Shown one piece after another: positions 62,690 through 64,000 of a DNA stretch of 64,000 nt. Every line of letters starts with the position of its first letter. Within the stretch, counting starts at the first letter, position 1. A program made the translations under genes and the position numbers. The stretch covers positions 158,404-222,403 of the forward strand of contig CAUYUJ010017853.1 in NCBI GenBank assembly GCA_963575745.1, given 5' to 3'. This DNA comes from Prorocentrum cordatum. Its lineage: Eukaryota; Sar; Dinophyceae; Prorocentrales; Prorocentraceae. Under the pieces are notes generated by a model. It was not told where the DNA came from and made no database searches. It saw nothing but the letters and a program-made list of their open reading frames with translations.

Positions 62690-63565
62690 AAGGCGCGGAA
62701 CCCGTAGCTCTCGCAGCGCGCCACTTGCCGGGGGAGCAGCGCCAGTAGTCAGCATCCGCCAGCCCACCGCCGGAGGCCGACGACGCATTTTGCAAAGGCA
62801 CAGCGCGCCTCTCCTGCTCCTCGCCCCGGCGCTGGCTGCTGGCGCCTACTGCAGCGGGCGCGAAACCCGCGGGCCCAGAGGGCGCGCCACTTGGAGGGCA
62901 GCGCCATTGCGGGCAGCATCCGCCAGCGCACCCTCTGGCTCCGTCAACGCACATTGCCGAGGCGTCGCGACCGCTGCATTGCGCCGCGTCGGAGCCAGCG
63001 GGTCAACCAGCCAGTTGGCGGGGCAACGTGCGCCTGAACGCGCCGAGAGCGCCCCCCCGCCCCTGACGACGCTGCCCTGCGAGCCGCCGCCTTTCCTCCT
63101 CCTCCGCACCGTGGTGCGCGATGAGGTGGGCTTCGCGCCTGCTAGCACCCCGGCTCTATGCGCCAGCGCACGGGTCCGCCGAAATCGAAGCCAGCGGGCG
63201 CCCAGGTAACCAGCTCCCGAGCTGCGCCTCCAAAGGGCGGTTCCTGCGCTGGCGCAGCATGGCCCCAGGAGAGCCTCGCGCTGTTCCTCCCACGTGTCCT
63301 CGTCCGCGATCAACGCCGGGCGGTGCGCGAACCGCTGGGCCGCCCAGTCGCGCAGGTCGCGCCTCATCTCCACGTAGTCCTGCCTGGCCTGGCCCTGCTC
63401 GGGGACGGTCGGCGGCGGCAGCCCCATGGCGCCAGGGGCCGGGCCAGCGCCGTCGGCAGCGGGCGCGGGCCCCGCAGGTCCAAGGGGCGCGCCGCTCGGG
63501 GGGGCAGCGTCAGCAAGGGCAACATGCGCCAAGCCACACTCTGGATCCGTCGACGCACCTTGCTG
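62690..63565 (-). repeat. Three diverged copies of a block of about 105 bp inside the retroelement
   Basis: GCGGGCGCGAAACCCGC...GGGCGCGCCACTTGGAGGG (62858-62960), a related block at 62690-62797 and another at 63458-63562. On the minus strand each encodes a phrase like ASTDPECGLAHVALAD, ALTEPEGALADAARN or ASSASGGGLADAD. This is probably an internal repeat in a linker region of the retroelement protein. Confidence 0.55.
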
Positions 63566-64000
63566 AGGCGCCGTGCCTGAGGCCCCCTGCGCGGCGCTGA
63601 CACCCTTCGCTGCCGACGCCCCAGCGTCGACCACGACGCGCGCGATCTCGTCCGCGACCGCCGTCTCGCACGCTGCCCGCGCCCACCTCAGGAGGGGGGC
63701 TTCCGCGACTTCGAAGGCGGGCTCTTCCTTTGCGAGCGCGAGCTGCAGGGTCAAATATTTGGCCCCCGCGACCCTGGCAGGATCTTGCCAGCTGCCCGTC
63801 GCAGCTGCTGAAACTGATGCTCAAGCATGCCCAAACACTTGCACCCATGCAACACTGACCGCTTCAGCCCACACTTCATCAGAAGCAGCTGCGTGACATG
63901 GGCCCCCCCCGCTGCAGTGCCCCGGCGGAGAACCGCCGGTCGCGCCCAGAGGCCGCGAGGAGGACATCCGCCTCCGCGCTCGCATCCTCCTTGACGCCCA
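63566..64000. other. Presumed 5' part or flank of the retroelement
   Basis: A minus frame is open from 63754 (TLQLALAKEEPAFEVAEAPL at its start). Beyond 63850 no frame or repeat partner was seen. Confidence 0.35.

Larger units (their letters stand above)
59865..63900 (-). mobile_element. Decayed retroelement with RNase H
   Basis: Minus-strand frames read from about 63760 to 59865 contain a pre-domain region (63754-62846), coding-like pieces (62391-62116: WSVLWAQDLRGEEFLDRDGW), and an RNase H domain (61130-60690). I could not find the reverse transcriptase active-site motif by eye, so the class (non-LTR against LTR) is open. Four in-frame stops upstream of and inside the domain, together with poly-C/poly-G slippage runs (61743, 60526), show it is dead. 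Confidence 0.55.

Noticed and set aside
62116-63900. Reverse transcriptase active site (FADD/YADD)
   Set aside because: I looked for it on the minus strand and found none; not claimed.

Overview
The window is nuclear DNA of a dinoflagellate. The main evidence is a set of four decayed copies of the dinoflagellate spliced leader (core CCATTTTGGCTCAAG). Three sit just upstream of the only long, clean, intronless reading frames, and the fourth lies near a terminal repeat. High GC, enormous simple-sequence tracts, many non-autonomous foldback elements and decayed retroelements fit a large dinoflagellate genome. The repeat peptides recall Prorocentrum, but that genus-level guess is from memory and untested.

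Layout. 1-6760: minisatellites, three tandem copies of a 0.5-0.7 kb repeat, and small inverted-repeat elements. 6760-10520: remains of an LTR-type retrotransposon on the minus strand, with a gag-like zinc knuckle and an integrase fragment. 10690-25570: small mobile elements (two with visible 8-bp target duplications), triplet tracts, a 1.9-kb TG tract and tandem repeats. 25779-28110: a 73-bp satellite, an octamer array and a roughly 105-bp repeat. 28690-32340: mostly unassigned sequence, a two-copy 0.4-kb repeat, and foldback sequence next to the gene cluster.

32402-40917 is the centre of the window. A perfect 37-bp inverted repeat encloses about 8.5 kb with three same-strand genes: 32837-34147 (unknown family, nuclear-type C-terminus), 34845-36116 (unknown family, probably frameshifted near its 3' end) and 37886-40000 (704 aa, Cys-rich, with a D/D/E pattern suggestive of a transposase). 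Each gene is preceded at 1-46 nt by a relict spliced leader, and the inverted repeats carry extra copies of a GCTTAAT motif inside them. I read this as a candidate dinoflagellate DNA transposon, or a block of recycled cDNAs captured between inverted repeats. If gene 3 is the transposase, genes 1 and 2 would be accessory proteins; this is inference.

40918-59860 holds more GGA/CCT tracts, further copies of the small element families, a 2.7-kb alternating purine-pyrimidine tract (46905-49657), a 354-bp tandem duplication and a roughly 90-bp satellite. 59865-63900 is a decayed retroelement on the minus strand with a recognisable but inactivated RNase H domain. I saw no rRNA, tRNA or CRISPR. Most long open frames outside the gene cluster are by-products of triplet, TG or GC repeats and are not annotated as genes.
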